Shown here piece after piece: positions 16,703-25,756 of a DNA stretch of 64,000 nt (positions within the stretch are counted from its first letter, which is position 1; every line of letters starts with the position of its first letter). The notes under the pieces are model-generated. The model saw nothing but the letters and a program-made list of their open reading frames with translations, was not told the DNA's origin and searched no databases. The DNA lies in contig JAFEEH010000198.1 of assembly GCA_018241185.1 (NCBI GenBank), forward strand, positions 20,789 to 84,788, given 5' to 3'. The position numbers and the translations under genes were made by a program. Source of the DNA: Pseudomonadota bacterium (GTDB lineage: Bacteria > Pseudomonadota > Gammaproteobacteria > Burkholderiales > Burkholderiaceae_C).

Positions 16703-18283
16703 TCAAGCCGCGACGGCCTCCTTCTCTTCCACCGGGGCGGTGGTGCGGATCAGGTGATCGAACGCACCCAGCGCCGCCTTCGCGCCGTCGCCGGCCGCGA
16801 TGATGATCTGCTTGAAGGGCACCGTCGTCGCATCGCCGGCTGCGAACACGCCCGGCACCGAGGTCTGGCCGCGGTCGTCGACCACGATCTCGCCATGCCG
16901 GCTCAACTCGAGCGTGCCCTTGAGCCAGTCGGTGTTGGGCACCAGGCCGATCTGCACGAACACGCCTTCGAGCTCGACGCGGTGCGTCTCGCCACTGCTG
17001 CGGTCCTTGTAGTTCAGGCCATTCACCTTGTCGGTGCCGGTGATCTCGGTCGTCTGCGCGTTGGTGAACACCGTCACGTTGGCCAGGCTGCGCAGCTTGC
17101 GCTGCAGCACCTCGTCGGCGCGCAGCTTGGTGTCGAACTCGATCAGCGTCACATGGCCCACGATGCTGGCCAGGTCGATGGCCGCTTCGACGCCCGAATT
17201 GCCGCCGCCGATCACCGCCACGCGCTTGCCCTTGAAGAGCGGGCCGTCGCAGTGCGGGCAGTAGGCCACGCCCTTGTTCTTGAACTCGTGCTCGCCGGGC
17301 ACGTTGATGTTGCGCCAGCGCGCGCCGGTGGCGAGGATCACGGTGCGGGCCTTCAGCGTCGCACCGCTCTCGGTCTGCAGCTCGACGAAGCCGTCGCCGG
17401 GGACCAGCGCCTTGGCGCGCTGCAGGTTCATGATGTCCACGTCGTAGTGGCGCACGTGCTCTTCCAGGGCCAGCGCGAATTTCGGCCCCTCGGTTTCCTT
17501 GACCGAGATGAAGTTCTCGATGCCCAGCGTGTCCAGCACCTGGCCGCCGAAGCGCTCGGACGCGATGCCCGTGCGGATGCCCTTGCGCGCCGCGTACACG
17601 GCCGCAGCTGCACCGGCCGGGCCACCGCCGACGATCAGCACGTCGAAAGGCGCCTTGGCGGAAATCTTCTTCGCTTCGCGCTCGACACCGCTGGTGTCGA
17701 TCTTGGCGAGGATCTCTTCCAGCGTCATGCGGCCCGAGCCGAACTGCGTGCCGTTGAGGAAGACGGTGGGCACGCCCATGATCTGGCGTTCCTTCACTTC
17801 GTCCTGGAAGGTGCCGCCCTCGACCATCGTGGTCTTGATGCGCGGGTTCTGCACGGCCATGAGGTTCAGCGCCTGCACGACGTCCGGGCAGTTGTGGCAG
17901 GTGAGCGAGACATACACCTCGAACTCGAAGTCGCCGTCGAGCGACTTGATCTGCTCGAGGATCGCCTGCTCCACCTTGGGCGGGTAGCCGCCGACCTGCA
18001 GCAGCGCGAGGATTAGCGAGGTGAATTCGTGGCCCATCGGCAGGCCGGCGAAACGCGGCCCGTGGCTCTCGCCGGGGCGGTTGATGGAGAACGACGGCTT
18101 GCGCTGCGTGTCGTCGCGGCTCTCGATCACGGTGATCAGCTTCGACGTCTCGGCGATGTCCTTGAGCAGTGCCTGGGTCTCCTGCGATGCCTGCGAGTCG
18201 TCGAGCGACGCGACGACCTCGATGGGCTGCGAAATGCGTTCGAGGTAACTGGCGAGTTGGGACTTGGTGGCGGCGTCGAGCAT
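16703..18283 (-). CDS. ahpF: Alkyl hydroperoxide reductase subunit F
   Basis: This 526-residue flavoenzyme passes electrons from NADH to AhpC. It has an N-terminal double thioredoxin-fold domain with redox pair TCHNCPD near 128-134, an FAD-binding domain starting [22 protein letters not shown], and the second redox pair [11 protein letters not shown] in the NADH-binding domain ([18 protein letters not shown]). It lies 184 bp after ahpC on the same strand, with a hairpin between them that may lower its expression relative to ahpC. The ATG at 18283 follows AGAGAGATC and matches the family start. Confidence 0.96.
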   Translation of the reverse strand: MLDAATKSQLASYLERISQPIEVVASLDDSQASQETQALLKDIAETSKLITVIESRDDTQRKPSFSINRPGESHGPRFAGLPMGHEFTSLILALLQVGGYPPKVEQAILEQIKSLDGDFEFEVYVSLTCHNCPDVVQALNLMAVQNPRIKTTMVEGGTFQDEVKERQIMGVPTVFLNGTQFGSGRMTLEEILAKIDTSGVEREAKKISAKAPFDVLIVGGGPAGAAAAVYAARKGIRTGIASERFGGQVLDTLGIENFISVKETEGPKFALALEEHVRHYDVDIMNLQRAKALVPGDGFVELQTESGATLKARTVILATGARWRNINVPGEHEFKNKGVAYCPHCDGPLFKGKRVAVIGGGNSGVEAAIDLASIVGHVTLIEFDTKLRADEVLQRKLRSLANVTVFTNAQTTEITGTDKVNGLNYKDRSSGETHRVELEGVFVQIGLVPNTDWLKGTLELSRHGEIVVDDRGQTSVPGVFAAGDATTVPFKQIIIAAGDGAKAALGAFDHLIRTTAPVEEKEAVAA

Positions 18284-18305
18284 GGTGATCTCTCTCTTTC
18301 GATGT

Positions 18306-18345
18306 CCTGAAAAACGAAAAGCCCGGGTGCATGGCGCCCCCGGGC
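18306..18345 (-). terminator. Hairpin between ahpC and ahpF (attenuator or partial terminator)
   Basis: On the minus strand GCCCGGG pairs with CCCGGGC across an 11-base loop and is followed by TTTTCGTTTTT. It lies about 120 bp after ahpC and ends 23 bp before the ahpF start, so it may reduce read-through and keep AhpC in excess. Confidence 0.65.
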
Positions 18346-18466
18346 TCGACTCGGGGCGGCTGGTGAAAGCCGCCGGGCTGGTGCGTTCAGGCGAGCGCCA
18401 TCCACCTTCCATCGAAGGTGGGGGCACCGGGCCCGAAAGCCAGCCGGTGGCCGGTCATGGGGGTGC

Positions 18467-19030
18467 TTAGATCTTGCCGACCAGGTCGAACGAGGGCTTG
18501 AGCGTGGCGGCGCCTTCTTCCCACTTGGCAGGACAGACTTCGCCGGGGTGGGCGGCAACGTACTGGGCCGCCTTGACCTTGCGCAGCAGGTCCTTGGCGT
18601 CGCGGCCGATGCCTTCGGCGGTGATTTCCAGCGCCTGGATCACGCCCTGCGGGTCGACGATGAAGGTGCCGCGGTTGGCCAGGCCCTGGTCTTCACGCAG
18701 CACTTCGAAGTTGCGGCTGATGGCCAGCGTGGGGTCGCCGATCATCGTGTACTTGATCTTGCCGATGGTCTCGGACGAGTCGTGCCAGGCCTTGTGGGTG
18801 AAGTGGGTGTCGGTCGACACGGAGTAGATCTCCACGCCCATCTTCTGGAACTCGGCGTAGTGGTCGGCCACGTCGCCCAACTCGGTCGGGCACACGAAGG
18901 TGAAGTCGGCCGGGTAGAAGAAGAAGACGGCCCACTTGCCCTTCACGTCGGCATCGGACACGTCGACGAACTTGCCGTCCTTGTATGCGGTGGCCTTGAA
19001 GGGTTTGATTTCGGTGTTGATCACGGACAT
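18467..19030 (-). CDS. ahpC: Alkyl hydroperoxide reductase subunit C (typical 2-Cys peroxiredoxin)
   Basis: This 187-residue peroxiredoxin reduces hydrogen peroxide and organic peroxides. The peroxidatic cysteine is in [10 protein letters not shown] (about residue 47) and the resolving cysteine in [10 protein letters not shown] (about 166), as in the AhpC1/Prx1 group. It is reduced by AhpF, encoded downstream. The upstream region has a strong promoter (19074-19101) and an OxyR-type site (19101-19137), so peroxide induction through OxyR is likely. Confidence 0.98.
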   Translation of the reverse strand: MSVINTEIKPFKATAYKDGKFVDVSDADVKGKWAVFFFYPADFTFVCPTELGDVADHYAEFQKMGVEIYSVSTDTHFTHKAWHDSSETIGKIKYTMIGDPTLAISRNFEVLREDQGLANRGTFIVDPQGVIQALEITAEGIGRDAKDLLRKVKAAQYVAAHPGEVCPAKWEEGAATLKPSFDLVGKI

Positions 19031-19073
19031 TTGATTTCCTCTGTCGGTTGGTCAGAAAAATGGGCGAACCATG

Positions 19074-19101
19074 AGTATATGCATGAATCACTCGTTTTCA
19101 A
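19074..19101 (-). promoter_or_regulatory. ahpC promoter
   Basis: On the minus strand TTGAAA (-35, 19096-19101) and TATACT (-10, 19074-19079) are separated by 16 bp. The -35 box touches the OxyR-type operator, the usual layout for OxyR-activated genes. Confidence 0.8.
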
Positions 19102-19137
19102 TAGAAATAGACTATTGATGGCGGGCGTGCCGGCTAT
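19101..19137. promoter_or_regulatory. OxyR-binding site upstream of ahpC
   Basis: The pattern ATAG-N7-CTAT-N7-GGGC-N7-CTAT matches the four-part OxyR consensus ATAG-N7-CTAT-N7-ATAG-N7-CTAT except for one of the four tetrads. It directly abuts the ahpC -35 box. The other half of the 308-bp gap, between here and bfr at 19339, shows no further clear element. Confidence 0.75.
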
Positions 19138-19338
19138 GAGGAGCGGGAGAGAGTCATCGTGCCGTCATGCATGCGAGCCTTGTTGCCCCCTGCGCGTGGC
19201 CGCGCGCGGCGCAGGGCAATACGAACGCCTATCACGATCAAACGCATGCAGACCGGAAGCGCGGGGCCTTGGCTTGGCGCCGCCGCGTCGCGCTCGCAGA
19301 ATCGCGCCCTGATCCGGATCAATACCAAGGAAAAATCC

Positions 19339-19815
19339 ATGAAGGGCGACCCCCAAGTCATCGACCACCTGCAGGCGCAGCTGAAGAACGAGCTCACCGC
19401 CATCAACCAGTACTTCCTGCACTACCGCATGCTCAAGCACTGGGGCCTGGACAAGCTGGCGAAGAAGGAATACGAGGAGTCGATCGGCGAGATGAAGCAT
19501 GCCGACTGGCTCATGGACCGCATCTTCATGCTCGACGGCCTGCCCAACCTGCAGGACCTGGCCAAGCTCAACGTCGGCGAAGACGTGCCCGAGATCCTGC
19601 AGTGCGACCTGAAGGCCGAATACGGCGCGCAGGCCACCATCAAGGCCGGCATCGCGCATTGCGAATCGGTGCGCGACTACGTCTCGCGCGACCTGCTGCA
19701 GAAGATCCTCGACGACACCGAGGAGCACATCGACTTCCTCGAGACGCAGATCGACCTGGTCGACAAGGTCGGCCTGCAGAACTACCTGCAGTCGCAGATG
19801 GGCGAAGTGAGCTGA
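19339..19815 (+). CDS. bfr: Bacterioferritin
   Basis: This 158-residue haem-binding ferritin stores iron and detoxifies Fe(II) with oxygen or peroxide. It matches the family end to end: KNELTAINQYFLHYRM (ferroxidase Glu), the haem-ligand Met region in IGEMKHADWLMDRI, and DDTEEHIDFLETQIDLV with the E-x-x-H ferroxidase ligands. It is divergent from the OxyR-controlled ahpC and near a bfd-type gene (25484), which usually helps release iron from bacterioferritin. A terminator follows at 19859. Confidence 0.96.
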   Translation: MKGDPQVIDHLQAQLKNELTAINQYFLHYRMLKHWGLDKLAKKEYEESIGEMKHADWLMDRIFMLDGLPNLQDLAKLNVGEDVPEILQCDLKAEYGAQATIKAGIAHCESVRDYVSRDLLQKILDDTEEHIDFLETQIDLVDKVGLQNYLQSQMGEVS

Positions 19816-19858
19816 GAGCGAGCGTCCCTGCGTCGCAGTCGTGCGGCGCTCCTTGACG

Positions 19859-19884
19859 ACGAGGCCCTGCGGGGCCTCGTTTGC
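19859..19884 (+). terminator. Terminator of bfr
   Basis: ACGAGGCCC pairs with GGGCCTCGT over a short loop and is followed by a T-rich stretch. It lies 44 bp after the bfr stop. Confidence 0.75.
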
Positions 19885-19996
19885 TTTTGGGCGCGTTCAA
19901 TTGGCTTTACCGAAACTTCACCGCTCCCAAAACCATAGCTGCGCGCGCCCGCTGGCCGGGCGCCGGCGCCACTTTTGACTGCACATCGGCATGGCG

Positions 19997-20021
19997 ACAA
20001 ATGACATCGATTCTCATTTGT
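19997..20021. promoter_or_regulatory. Fur-box candidate upstream of the iron island
   Basis: ACAAATGA and TCATTTGT are perfect 8-base arms around 9 bases that include GATTC; the right half CGATTCTCATTTG resembles the Fur motif found in this group. It ends 22 bp before the PepSY gene, so iron repression of the whole cluster is plausible. Confidence 0.65.
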
Positions 20022-20043
20022 ATCGTTAGAATGCGCCGCGCTG

Positions 20044-20688
20044 ATGTCTGCCCCTTCCACCGCTCCCCGCCGCGCCTACTGGCTCAAGACCCTGCACGAG
20101 TGGCATTGGGTCAGTTCCGCCCTGTGCCTGGTCGGCATGCTGCTGTTCAGCATCACGGGCATCACGCTCAACCATGCCGGCCAGATCGAAGCCAAACCCG
20201 CCGTCACCCAGCGCACCGCCACACTGGAGCCCGCCCTGCGCGCGCAGCTCGAGAAGATGCAGCCCGAGGTGCAGCAAGCCCACAAGGGCAAGGCGCCGCT
20301 GCCGGTGGAGTTGCAGCACTGGGCCAGCCGGCAGTGGCAGATCGACACGGCCGACCGTGACGCGGAGTGGTCCGAGGACGAGGTGTATCTCTCGCTCCCG
20401 CGGCCCGGCGGCGATGCCTGGATGCGCGTCAACCTCGGCGACGGCGCCGCCGAGTACGAGTTGACCGACCGCGGCTGGATCTCCTACCTCAACGACCTGC
20501 ACAAGGGCCGCAACACCGGCGCGGCCTGGCGCTGGTTCATCGACATCTTCGCGGCCGCCGCGCTCGTCTTCTCGGCCACCGGCCTGCTGATCCTGAAGAT
20601 GCACGCCAGCAACCGGCCCTTCACTTGGCCGATGGTCGGCATGGGCCTGCTGGTGCCGCTGCTGCTGGCGCTGCTCCTCATCCACTGA
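20044..20688 (+). CDS. PepSY-type membrane protein of an iron-uptake cluster
   Basis: This 214-residue inner-membrane protein has a first membrane segment at about 23-43 (VSSALCLVGMLLFSITGITLNH, with the HEW and N-H-A-G signature of PepSY-associated helices), a periplasmic part of about 120 residues, and two more membrane segments near the end. It opens a cluster with DUF2271, DUF4198, ApbE and a membrane flavoreductase, a set often found with ferric siderophore uptake. A role in periplasmic ferrisiderophore reduction is inferred. Only 47 bp separate it from the next gene. Confidence 0.82.
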   Translation: MSAPSTAPRRAYWLKTLHEWHWVSSALCLVGMLLFSITGITLNHAGQIEAKPAVTQRTATLEPALRAQLEKMQPEVQQAHKGKAPLPVELQHWASRQWQIDTADRDAEWSEDEVYLSLPRPGGDAWMRVNLGDGAAEYELTDRGWISYLNDLHKGRNTGAAWRWFIDIFAAAALVFSATGLLILKMHASNRPFTWPMVGMGLLVPLLLALLLIH

Positions 20689-20735
20689 CCTCCCCGCTTT
20701 TCGTCTTTTCCATCGCTTCCAGCAAAGGACCTTCC

Positions 20736-21269
20736 GTGCAGTTCCGCTATCCCCTCGCCCCCATCGCGCTGTCGGCACTGTTTGCCGGCCCGGCCGTCGC
20801 CGCCGGCCTGGGCGTCAACATCGAGATTCCCCGCCTGAACGTCTCGGAGTACCACCGGCCCTACGTGGCGGCCTGGATCGAGCGCGCCGACAACTCGATG
20901 GCGACCACGCTCGCGGTCTGGTACGACGTGCGCACCAAGACCAACAACCCCGAGGGCGAAGGCACCAAGTGGCTGAAGGACCTGCGCCAATGGTGGCGCC
21001 GCGGCGGCCGTGAACTGGCGGTGCCGATCGATGGCGTGACCGGCGCGACCAAGCCCGCCGGCAAACACGCGCTGAGCTTCACCGAAGGCAGCAAGCCGCT
21101 CGCACAGCTGGCTCCCGGCAGCTACAAGCTGGTGGTCGAGGCCGCACGCGAAGTGGGCGGCCGCGAGGTCGTCTCGGTGCCCTTCCAATGGCCGCCCGCC
21201 AAGGCCGACAGCGCCACGGCCACCGGCAAGGAAGAGCTCGGCGAAGTCAAGGTCGACTTCAAGCCCTGA
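20736..21269 (+). CDS. DUF2271 family periplasmic protein
   Basis: This 177-residue protein has a signal peptide (about residues 1-22, cleavage after AGPAVAA) and a DUF2271 domain with VAAWIERADNSMATTLAVWY, a K-W-L-K-D-L-R-Q-W-W-R-R block and the late GSYKLVVEAAREVGGREVV strand. The family is found beside PepSY and ApbE genes, and its role is unknown. The frame starts with GTG at 20736, preceded by AAAGGACC; the long open frame upstream overlaps the PepSY gene and is not real. It may be a flavin-carrying substrate or partner of ApbE, which is speculation. Confidence 0.85.
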   Translation: MQFRYPLAPIALSALFAGPAVAAGLGVNIEIPRLNVSEYHRPYVAAWIERADNSMATTLAVWYDVRTKTNNPEGEGTKWLKDLRQWWRRGGRELAVPIDGVTGATKPAGKHALSFTEGSKPLAQLAPGSYKLVVEAAREVGGREVVSVPFQWPPAKADSATATGKEELGEVKVDFKP

Positions 21270-21313
21270 CCCCCCATCCCGACCTCCCCCTTTTCACTTC
21301 CGGAGCCTTTGCC

Positions 21314-22120
21314 ATGAAGCCGATCCTGCGCACCGCCGCCGTCGCCACGACCGCCCTGCTGGCCACCCTCGCCGCCCAGGCGCACAACGCCTGGCTGCTG
21401 CCCTCGACCACCGTGCTGTCCAAGCCCGACCGCGTGACCGTCGACGCTGCCATTTCCAACGACCTGTTCGTGGCCAACCACGCGGCGATGAACCTCGACA
21501 ACCTGCAGATCACCGCGCCCGACGGTGCAGCGTTGAAGGCCGAATCGCAGGCCAAGCTCAAGCAGCGCAGCGTGTTCGACGTCGAGCTGCCGCAGCCGGG
21601 CACCTACCGCATCGCCGTGGTCAACGCCGGTGTGTTCGCGAGCTGGAAGGACAAGGCCACCGGCCAGCCCAAGCGCGCGCGCGGCACGGCGGAGAGCATC
21701 GCCGCCCAGATTCCCGCCGATGCGACCGACGTCAACGTCACCCAGTCGGTCGGCCGCAACGAGACCTTCGTCACCGTCGGCAAGCCCTCCGCGCTCAAGC
21801 CGGTCGGCGTGGGCCTGGAACTGGTGGCGGCCGGCAGCCCGACCGACAACGTGAAGGGCGAGAAGTCGACCTTCACGCTGCTGCTCGACGGCCAGCCCGC
21901 GAAGGACATGGAGGTCGGCATCACGGCCGGCGGCACCGTGTACCGCGACAAGCTCGAGGAACTCAAGCTCAAGACCGACGACAAAGGCCAGTTCAGCGTG
22001 ACCTGGCCCGCCGCCGGCATGTACTGGCTGGAGGCGAGCACGCGCGACAAGAAGACCACGCTGCCGCAGGCCAAGGAGCGGCGCGTGAGCTATTCGGCGA
22101 CGCTGGAAGTTGCACCATAA
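21314..22120 (+). CDS. DUF4198 family periplasmic protein
   Basis: This 268-residue exported protein has a signal peptide ending in LAAQAHNAWLLP; the mature N-terminus begins with H-N, as is usual for DUF4198 (NikM-like) proteins, where the His may bind metal. Two beta-sandwich regions follow, with GTYRIAVVNAGVFASWKD and a later MYWLEASTRD. The family is linked to nickel, cobalt or iron uptake. It sits 44 bp after DUF2271 in the same operon. A GGAG site precedes the start. Confidence 0.85.
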   Translation: MKPILRTAAVATTALLATLAAQAHNAWLLPSTTVLSKPDRVTVDAAISNDLFVANHAAMNLDNLQITAPDGAALKAESQAKLKQRSVFDVELPQPGTYRIAVVNAGVFASWKDKATGQPKRARGTAESIAAQIPADATDVNVTQSVGRNETFVTVGKPSALKPVGVGLELVAAGSPTDNVKGEKSTFTLLLDGQPAKDMEVGITAGGTVYRDKLEELKLKTDDKGQFSVTWPAAGMYWLEASTRDKKTTLPQAKERRVSYSATLEVAP

Positions 22121-22227
22121 GCTGCTCCGGCGTTCCCTCCTTCGCGGCGCGCGTCTCGGGCTACCGCCTGCCCGACGCGCCGCGCGCCGCCGATCCGGCC
22201 CGCCTGCAGCAGCTCGCGGGCGAGACG

Positions 22228-23139
22228 ATGGGCACCACCTGGTCGCTGCGCGTCGACAACCGGCGCATGCTGCCGCTCGATGCGCTGCGGCAGGCCGTGC
22301 AGTCGGCGCTGGACGAGGTGGTGGCGCAGATGAGCCACTGGGATGTGGATTCGACGCTGGGCCGCTTCAACCGCGCGCCGGCTGGCAGCACGCACACCTT
22401 GCCCGAGGCGTTCAACACGGTGCTGGCCCGCGCCCTGCATTGGGCCGACGCCAGCGGCGGCGCGCTCGATCCGGGCATGGGCGCGCTGGTGGCGCTGTGG
22501 GGCTTCGGCCCCGACGCGGCGGCCGACAGCGCCCTGCCGCCCGGCACTGCTGCGCTGGCCGCTGCCCGCGTACGCTGCGGCTGGCCACGCATTGCGCACG
22601 ACGCGGCCGGTCGCACGCTGGTGCAGCCCGGCGGCCTGTCGCTGGACCTGTCGGGCATCGCCAAGGGTTACGGCGTCGACGCCGGCGTGGCCGCATTGCA
22701 GCGCCTGGGCCTGAGCGACTTCCTGCTCGAAGTGGGCGGCGAGCTGCGTGGCGTCGGGCGGCGTCCGGGCGGCCTGCCGTGGCAGGTGCAGGTCGATCCC
22801 GGTGCCGGTCCCGGCCTGCGCATCGCGCTGGCCGACCGGGCAGTCGCCACCTCGGGCGACCGCTGGCACGTGCGCGAGCAGGCCGGGCGGCGCTGGTCGC
22901 ACACGATCGATCCGCGCACCGGCGAGCCGGTCGCCCACGCGCTGTCCTCCGTCACCGTGCTGCACGAACAGTGCATGGACGCGGATGCGCTGGCGACGGT
23001 ACTCACGGTGCTGGGCGTCGAGGACGGACTGGCCTTCGCCGACCGGCACGGGGTGGCGGCCCTGTTCGCGCAACGCGAGCCCGAAAGAACGCCGGTCCTG
23101 CATCCCAGCGCCGCCTGGGTGGCACAGGCGGCGGCGTGA
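22228..23139 (+). CDS. apbE: FAD:protein FMN transferase (ApbE family)
   Basis: This enzyme covalently attaches FMN to threonine or serine of partner proteins in the periplasm. Visible motifs are GETMGTTWS at the start, DLSGIAKGYGVDAGV, the G-G-E-L segment, and WSHTIDPRTGEPV plus MDADALATVLTVLG. Family homology (LQQLAGETMGTTW) extends upstream of the only ATG at 22228, and the frame is open back into DUF4198, yet I find no ATG, GTG or TTG there; only CTG codons at 22168 and 22204. The true start is therefore uncertain and probably lies upstream. A signal peptide is not seen. Confidence 0.88.
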   Translation: MGTTWSLRVDNRRMLPLDALRQAVQSALDEVVAQMSHWDVDSTLGRFNRAPAGSTHTLPEAFNTVLARALHWADASGGALDPGMGALVALWGFGPDAAADSALPPGTAALAAARVRCGWPRIAHDAAGRTLVQPGGLSLDLSGIAKGYGVDAGVAALQRLGLSDFLLEVGGELRGVGRRPGGLPWQVQVDPGAGPGLRIALADRAVATSGDRWHVREQAGRRWSHTIDPRTGEPVAHALSSVTVLHEQCMDADALATVLTVLGVEDGLAFADRHGVAALFAQREPERTPVLHPSAAWVAQAAA

Positions 23140-23152
23140 TGCAGCCCCTGCA

Positions 23153-23216
23153 ATTTCAAGCCAAATTGGCCTCCAGCGCCCGTGGGGCGGGCGCGAGCAG
23201 CTACGAAATCGATAGC
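23153..23216 (-). repeat. Dispersed repeat, copy 4
   Basis: Read on the minus strand it starts GCTATCGATTTCGTAGC, continues with the GC-rich middle (CGCCCCACGGGCGC) and ends CCAATTTGGCTTGAAAT. It begins 14 bp after the apbE stop and ends 8 bp before the ribosome-binding site of the flavoreductase gene. Confidence 0.9.
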
Positions 23217-23233
23217 ATTCTGCGGAGGGTCGC

Positions 23234-24616
23234 GTGCTGAGTGAATCGCTTCGGTGGGCCGCCGCCGGCGCTTCCGTGGCGGCGTACAGCGCGCTGTGCG
23301 CCGGCATCTGGTGGCGCGCGCGCGCACGCGCCGCCGCAGCGGCCGCCGATGCCGCCGCACTGGCTGGCGAAGGCGATGCGGTGCTGATGGTCCACGCCAG
23401 CCAGACCGGCCAGGCCGAATCGCTCGCGTGGGACAGCGCCCGCTGGCTGCACGCCGGCGGCACCCCCGTGCGCGTGGTGGCGCTCAACGCGCTCGACGCG
23501 ACGACGCTGGGCCAGGCGCGGCGGGCCTGCTTCATCGCCAGCACCTACGGCGAAGGCGATGCGCCCGACGGCGCGAGCGTGTTCGTCGAGCGGCTGATGG
23601 AAGGGCCCGCGCCACCGTCGCTGCAACAACTCTCGTACGCCGTGCTGGCGCTGGGCGACCGCGAGTACGCCCACTTCTGCGGCTTCGGCCGGCGCCTCGA
23701 CGACTGGCTCCAGGCCCAGGGCGCGCAGCCGGCCTTCCCGCGCATCGACGTCGACAACGGCGCCCCCGGCGCGCTGGCGGAATGGCGCCGCCGGCTGCGG
23801 CCGGAGGCCAGCGAGCAGGACTTGGCCGACGCCATGCTGACCGCGGACTTCGCGCCCTGGCGCCTCGTGGCGCGCGAGCACCTCAACCCCGGCAGCGACG
23901 GCGGACCGGTGTTTCTGCTGGGCTTCATGCCGCCGCCCGGCCCCGATCCGGTGTGGGAGGCCGGCGACCTGGTGCAGGTGGCCGTGGCCGCGGACCCCGG
24001 CCGACCGCGCGACTACTCGATCGCGTCCACGGTGGACGATGGTGAGCTTCAGCTCATCGTCCGCCAGGAGCGCCACCCGGATGGGAGCCTGGGTGCGGCA
24101 TCGGGCCTGCTCACTTCCACCCTCGCCCTGGGCGACACGGTGGCGATGCGGCTGAAGCCGCATCCTGGCTTCCGGCTTGCGGGCAACGAGGAACGACCTC
24201 TCATCCTGATCGGCAACGGCACGGGCCTGGCGGGGCTGCGTGCCCACCTGCGCGCGCGCGGGGCCGCCGGTGCGGGGCCGAACTGGCTGGTCTTCGGCGA
24301 ACGCCGCGCGGCGCACGATTTCCTGTGCCGCGCCGAACTCGAGGCCTGGCGCGCGGACGGCACCCTGACACGGCTGGACATGGTCTTCTCGCGCGACGCC
24401 GAAGCGGCGCAAGGCGAACGCCTGTACGTGCAGCACCGCCTCCTCCAGCAGGCCGACGAGGTGGTCGCCTGGGTCGAGCGCGGCGCGGCCCTCTACGTGT
24501 GCGGCAGCCTGCAGGGCATGGCCGCGGGTGTGGACGGTGCACTGCGACAGGTCCTGGGCCCCGATCGCCTGGCCACACTGACGGCCGAGGGCCGCTACCG
24601 GCGCGACGTCTATTGA
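23234..24616 (+). CDS. Membrane-anchored flavodoxin-ferredoxin reductase (sulfite reductase alpha-like)
   Basis: This 460-residue protein has one N-terminal membrane segment (about 8-30), a flavodoxin-like FMN domain (VHASQTGQAESLAWDSA, ASTYGEGDAPDGAS) and an FNR-like FAD/NADPH module (RPRDYSIAS, IGNGTGLAGLRAHLR, ALYVCGSLQGMA). The domain order is that of cytochrome P450 reductase and CysJ. In this context it is a likely source of electrons for ferrisiderophore reduction across the membrane with the PepSY protein. It uses a GTG start after GGAGGGT. It lies directly after repeat copy 4. Confidence 0.88.
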   Translation: MLSESLRWAAAGASVAAYSALCAGIWWRARARAAAAAADAAALAGEGDAVLMVHASQTGQAESLAWDSARWLHAGGTPVRVVALNALDATTLGQARRACFIASTYGEGDAPDGASVFVERLMEGPAPPSLQQLSYAVLALGDREYAHFCGFGRRLDDWLQAQGAQPAFPRIDVDNGAPGALAEWRRRLRPEASEQDLADAMLTADFAPWRLVAREHLNPGSDGGPVFLLGFMPPPGPDPVWEAGDLVQVAVAADPGRPRDYSIASTVDDGELQLIVRQERHPDGSLGAASGLLTSTLALGDTVAMRLKPHPGFRLAGNEERPLILIGNGTGLAGLRAHLRARGAAGAGPNWLVFGERRAAHDFLCRAELEAWRADGTLTRLDMVFSRDAEAAQGERLYVQHRLLQQADEVVAWVERGAALYVCGSLQGMAAGVDGALRQVLGPDRLATLTAEGRYRRDVY

Positions 24617-24706
24617 CGCCGGTCGAACCCATCGACGTCGAAGCGCACGACACTCTTCCCCCCGGCGCGCCACCGGCCGCCCCGTTGACCTGCAAGGAGC
24701 CTTCCC

Positions 24707-25387
24707 ATGATGCTGCACGTGCCCGAAGTGCTGACCCGCGACGAAGTGCGCGCGCTGCGCACCGCCCTCGACCAGGCCGACTGGGTGGACGGCAAGGCCA
24801 CCGTCGGCGAACAGGGTGCGCGGGTCAAGCAGAACCGGCAGATCGCCGAGTTGTCGCCGCTCGGCCGCCAGTGGGGTGACCGGATCCTGAAAGTGCTGCT
24901 GCAGCATCCGCAGTTCTTCTCGGCCGCGCTGCCCTTCCGCTTCGTGCCGCCGCTGTTCAACCGCTACGAGGGCGGCGAGCACTACGGCCTGCATGTGGAC
25001 GGCAGCATCCGCAACGTGCCCGGCACCCACTACCAGCTGCGTACCGACCTGTCGTGCACGCTCTTCCTGTGCGACCCGGAGGACTACGACGGCGGCGAAC
25101 TGGAGGTGGTCGACACCTACGGCTCGCACGAGGTCAAGCTGCCCGCCGGCGACCTGATCCTCTACCCCTCCAGCAGCCTGCACCGCGTGCATCCGGTGAC
25201 GCGCGGGGCGCGGGTCTGTTCCTTCTTCTGGGTCCAGAGCATGGTGCGCGACGACGCGCGGCGCTCCATGCTGTACGAACTCGACCAGACCCTGCAGCAC
25301 CTGCGCAACCGGCTGGGCGAGACCGACGAGACCGTCGCGCTGACCGGCCACTACCACAACCTGCTGCGCATGTGGTCCGAGGTGTGA
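24707..25387 (+). CDS. Fe(II)/2-oxoglutarate dioxygenase, PiuC/PKHD type
   Basis: This 226-residue enzyme has the double-stranded beta-helix iron site H-x-D in [11 protein letters not shown] and a distal His in [10 protein letters not shown], followed by the 2-oxoglutarate-binding Arg in [13 protein letters not shown]. It belongs to the PiuC/YbiX family, which is commonly found beside TonB-dependent siderophore receptors and is repressed by Fur; the substrate is unknown. AAGGAGCC upstream supports the start. No receptor gene lies in this window, so the partner receptor must be elsewhere. Confidence 0.9.
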   Translation: MMLHVPEVLTRDEVRALRTALDQADWVDGKATVGEQGARVKQNRQIAELSPLGRQWGDRILKVLLQHPQFFSAALPFRFVPPLFNRYEGGEHYGLHVDGSIRNVPGTHYQLRTDLSCTLFLCDPEDYDGGELEVVDTYGSHEVKLPAGDLILYPSSSLHRVHPVTRGARVCSFFWVQSMVRDDARRSMLYELDQTLQHLRNRLGETDETVALTGHYHNLLRMWSEV

Positions 25388-25415
25388 GGCGTTCCGAAGG
25401 CCTGGGCGATAGCGA

Positions 25416-25445
25416 TTGCAAATGCGATAGATTCGTATTTATAAT
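25416..25445 (+). promoter_or_regulatory. bfd promoter with overlapping Fur box
   Basis: TTGCAA (25416-25421) and a perfect TATAAT (25440-25445) are 18 bp apart. The 21-base stretch 25420-25440 (AAATGCGATAGATTCGTATTT read as two halves) is an approximate palindrome with 7 of 10 paired positions, like Fur boxes. Fur would block the promoter directly. Confidence 0.75.
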
Positions 25446-25483
25446 CACTGCATCGTCCAATAGCCAGCCAACTGCTGCCCACC

Positions 25484-25756
25484 ATGATCGTCTGCGTGTG
25501 TCGTCGAGTCTCCGATCGCGAAATCGCACGGCACGCGCGCGCGGGCATGACCTTCGACGAAGTTCAGTTCGAACTCGGCGTCGCCACCCAGTGTGGCCGC
25601 TGCGAAGGTTGTGCGCGCGACGTGGTGGCGCAATGCAGCGCATCGCACCCGGTCGCGGCCCTCAACTGCGATTTCGAGCCACGAGCGATCCAGCTTGCCA
25701 CCGCCATCACGGAGAGCAACGCATGGAATTCGTCTCGGCCATCGCCGGCAGCCTGA
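25484..25756 (+). CDS. bfd: Bacterioferritin-associated ferredoxin-like protein
   Basis: This 90-residue protein has the Bfd-type [2Fe-2S] domain with four cysteines: MIVCVCRRVSDREI and a later QCGRCEGCARDVV, giving C-x-C ... C-x-x-C. In bacteria with Bfr this ferredoxin gives electrons to mobilise stored iron, and it is made under iron shortage, consistent with the Fur box upstream. The last 30 residues are beyond the domain and are not typical; their 3' end overlaps a possible small membrane-protein gene. Confidence 0.85.
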   Translation: MIVCVCRRVSDREIARHARAGMTFDEVQFELGVATQCGRCEGCARDVVAQCSASHPVAALNCDFEPRAIQLATAITESNAWNSSRPSPAA

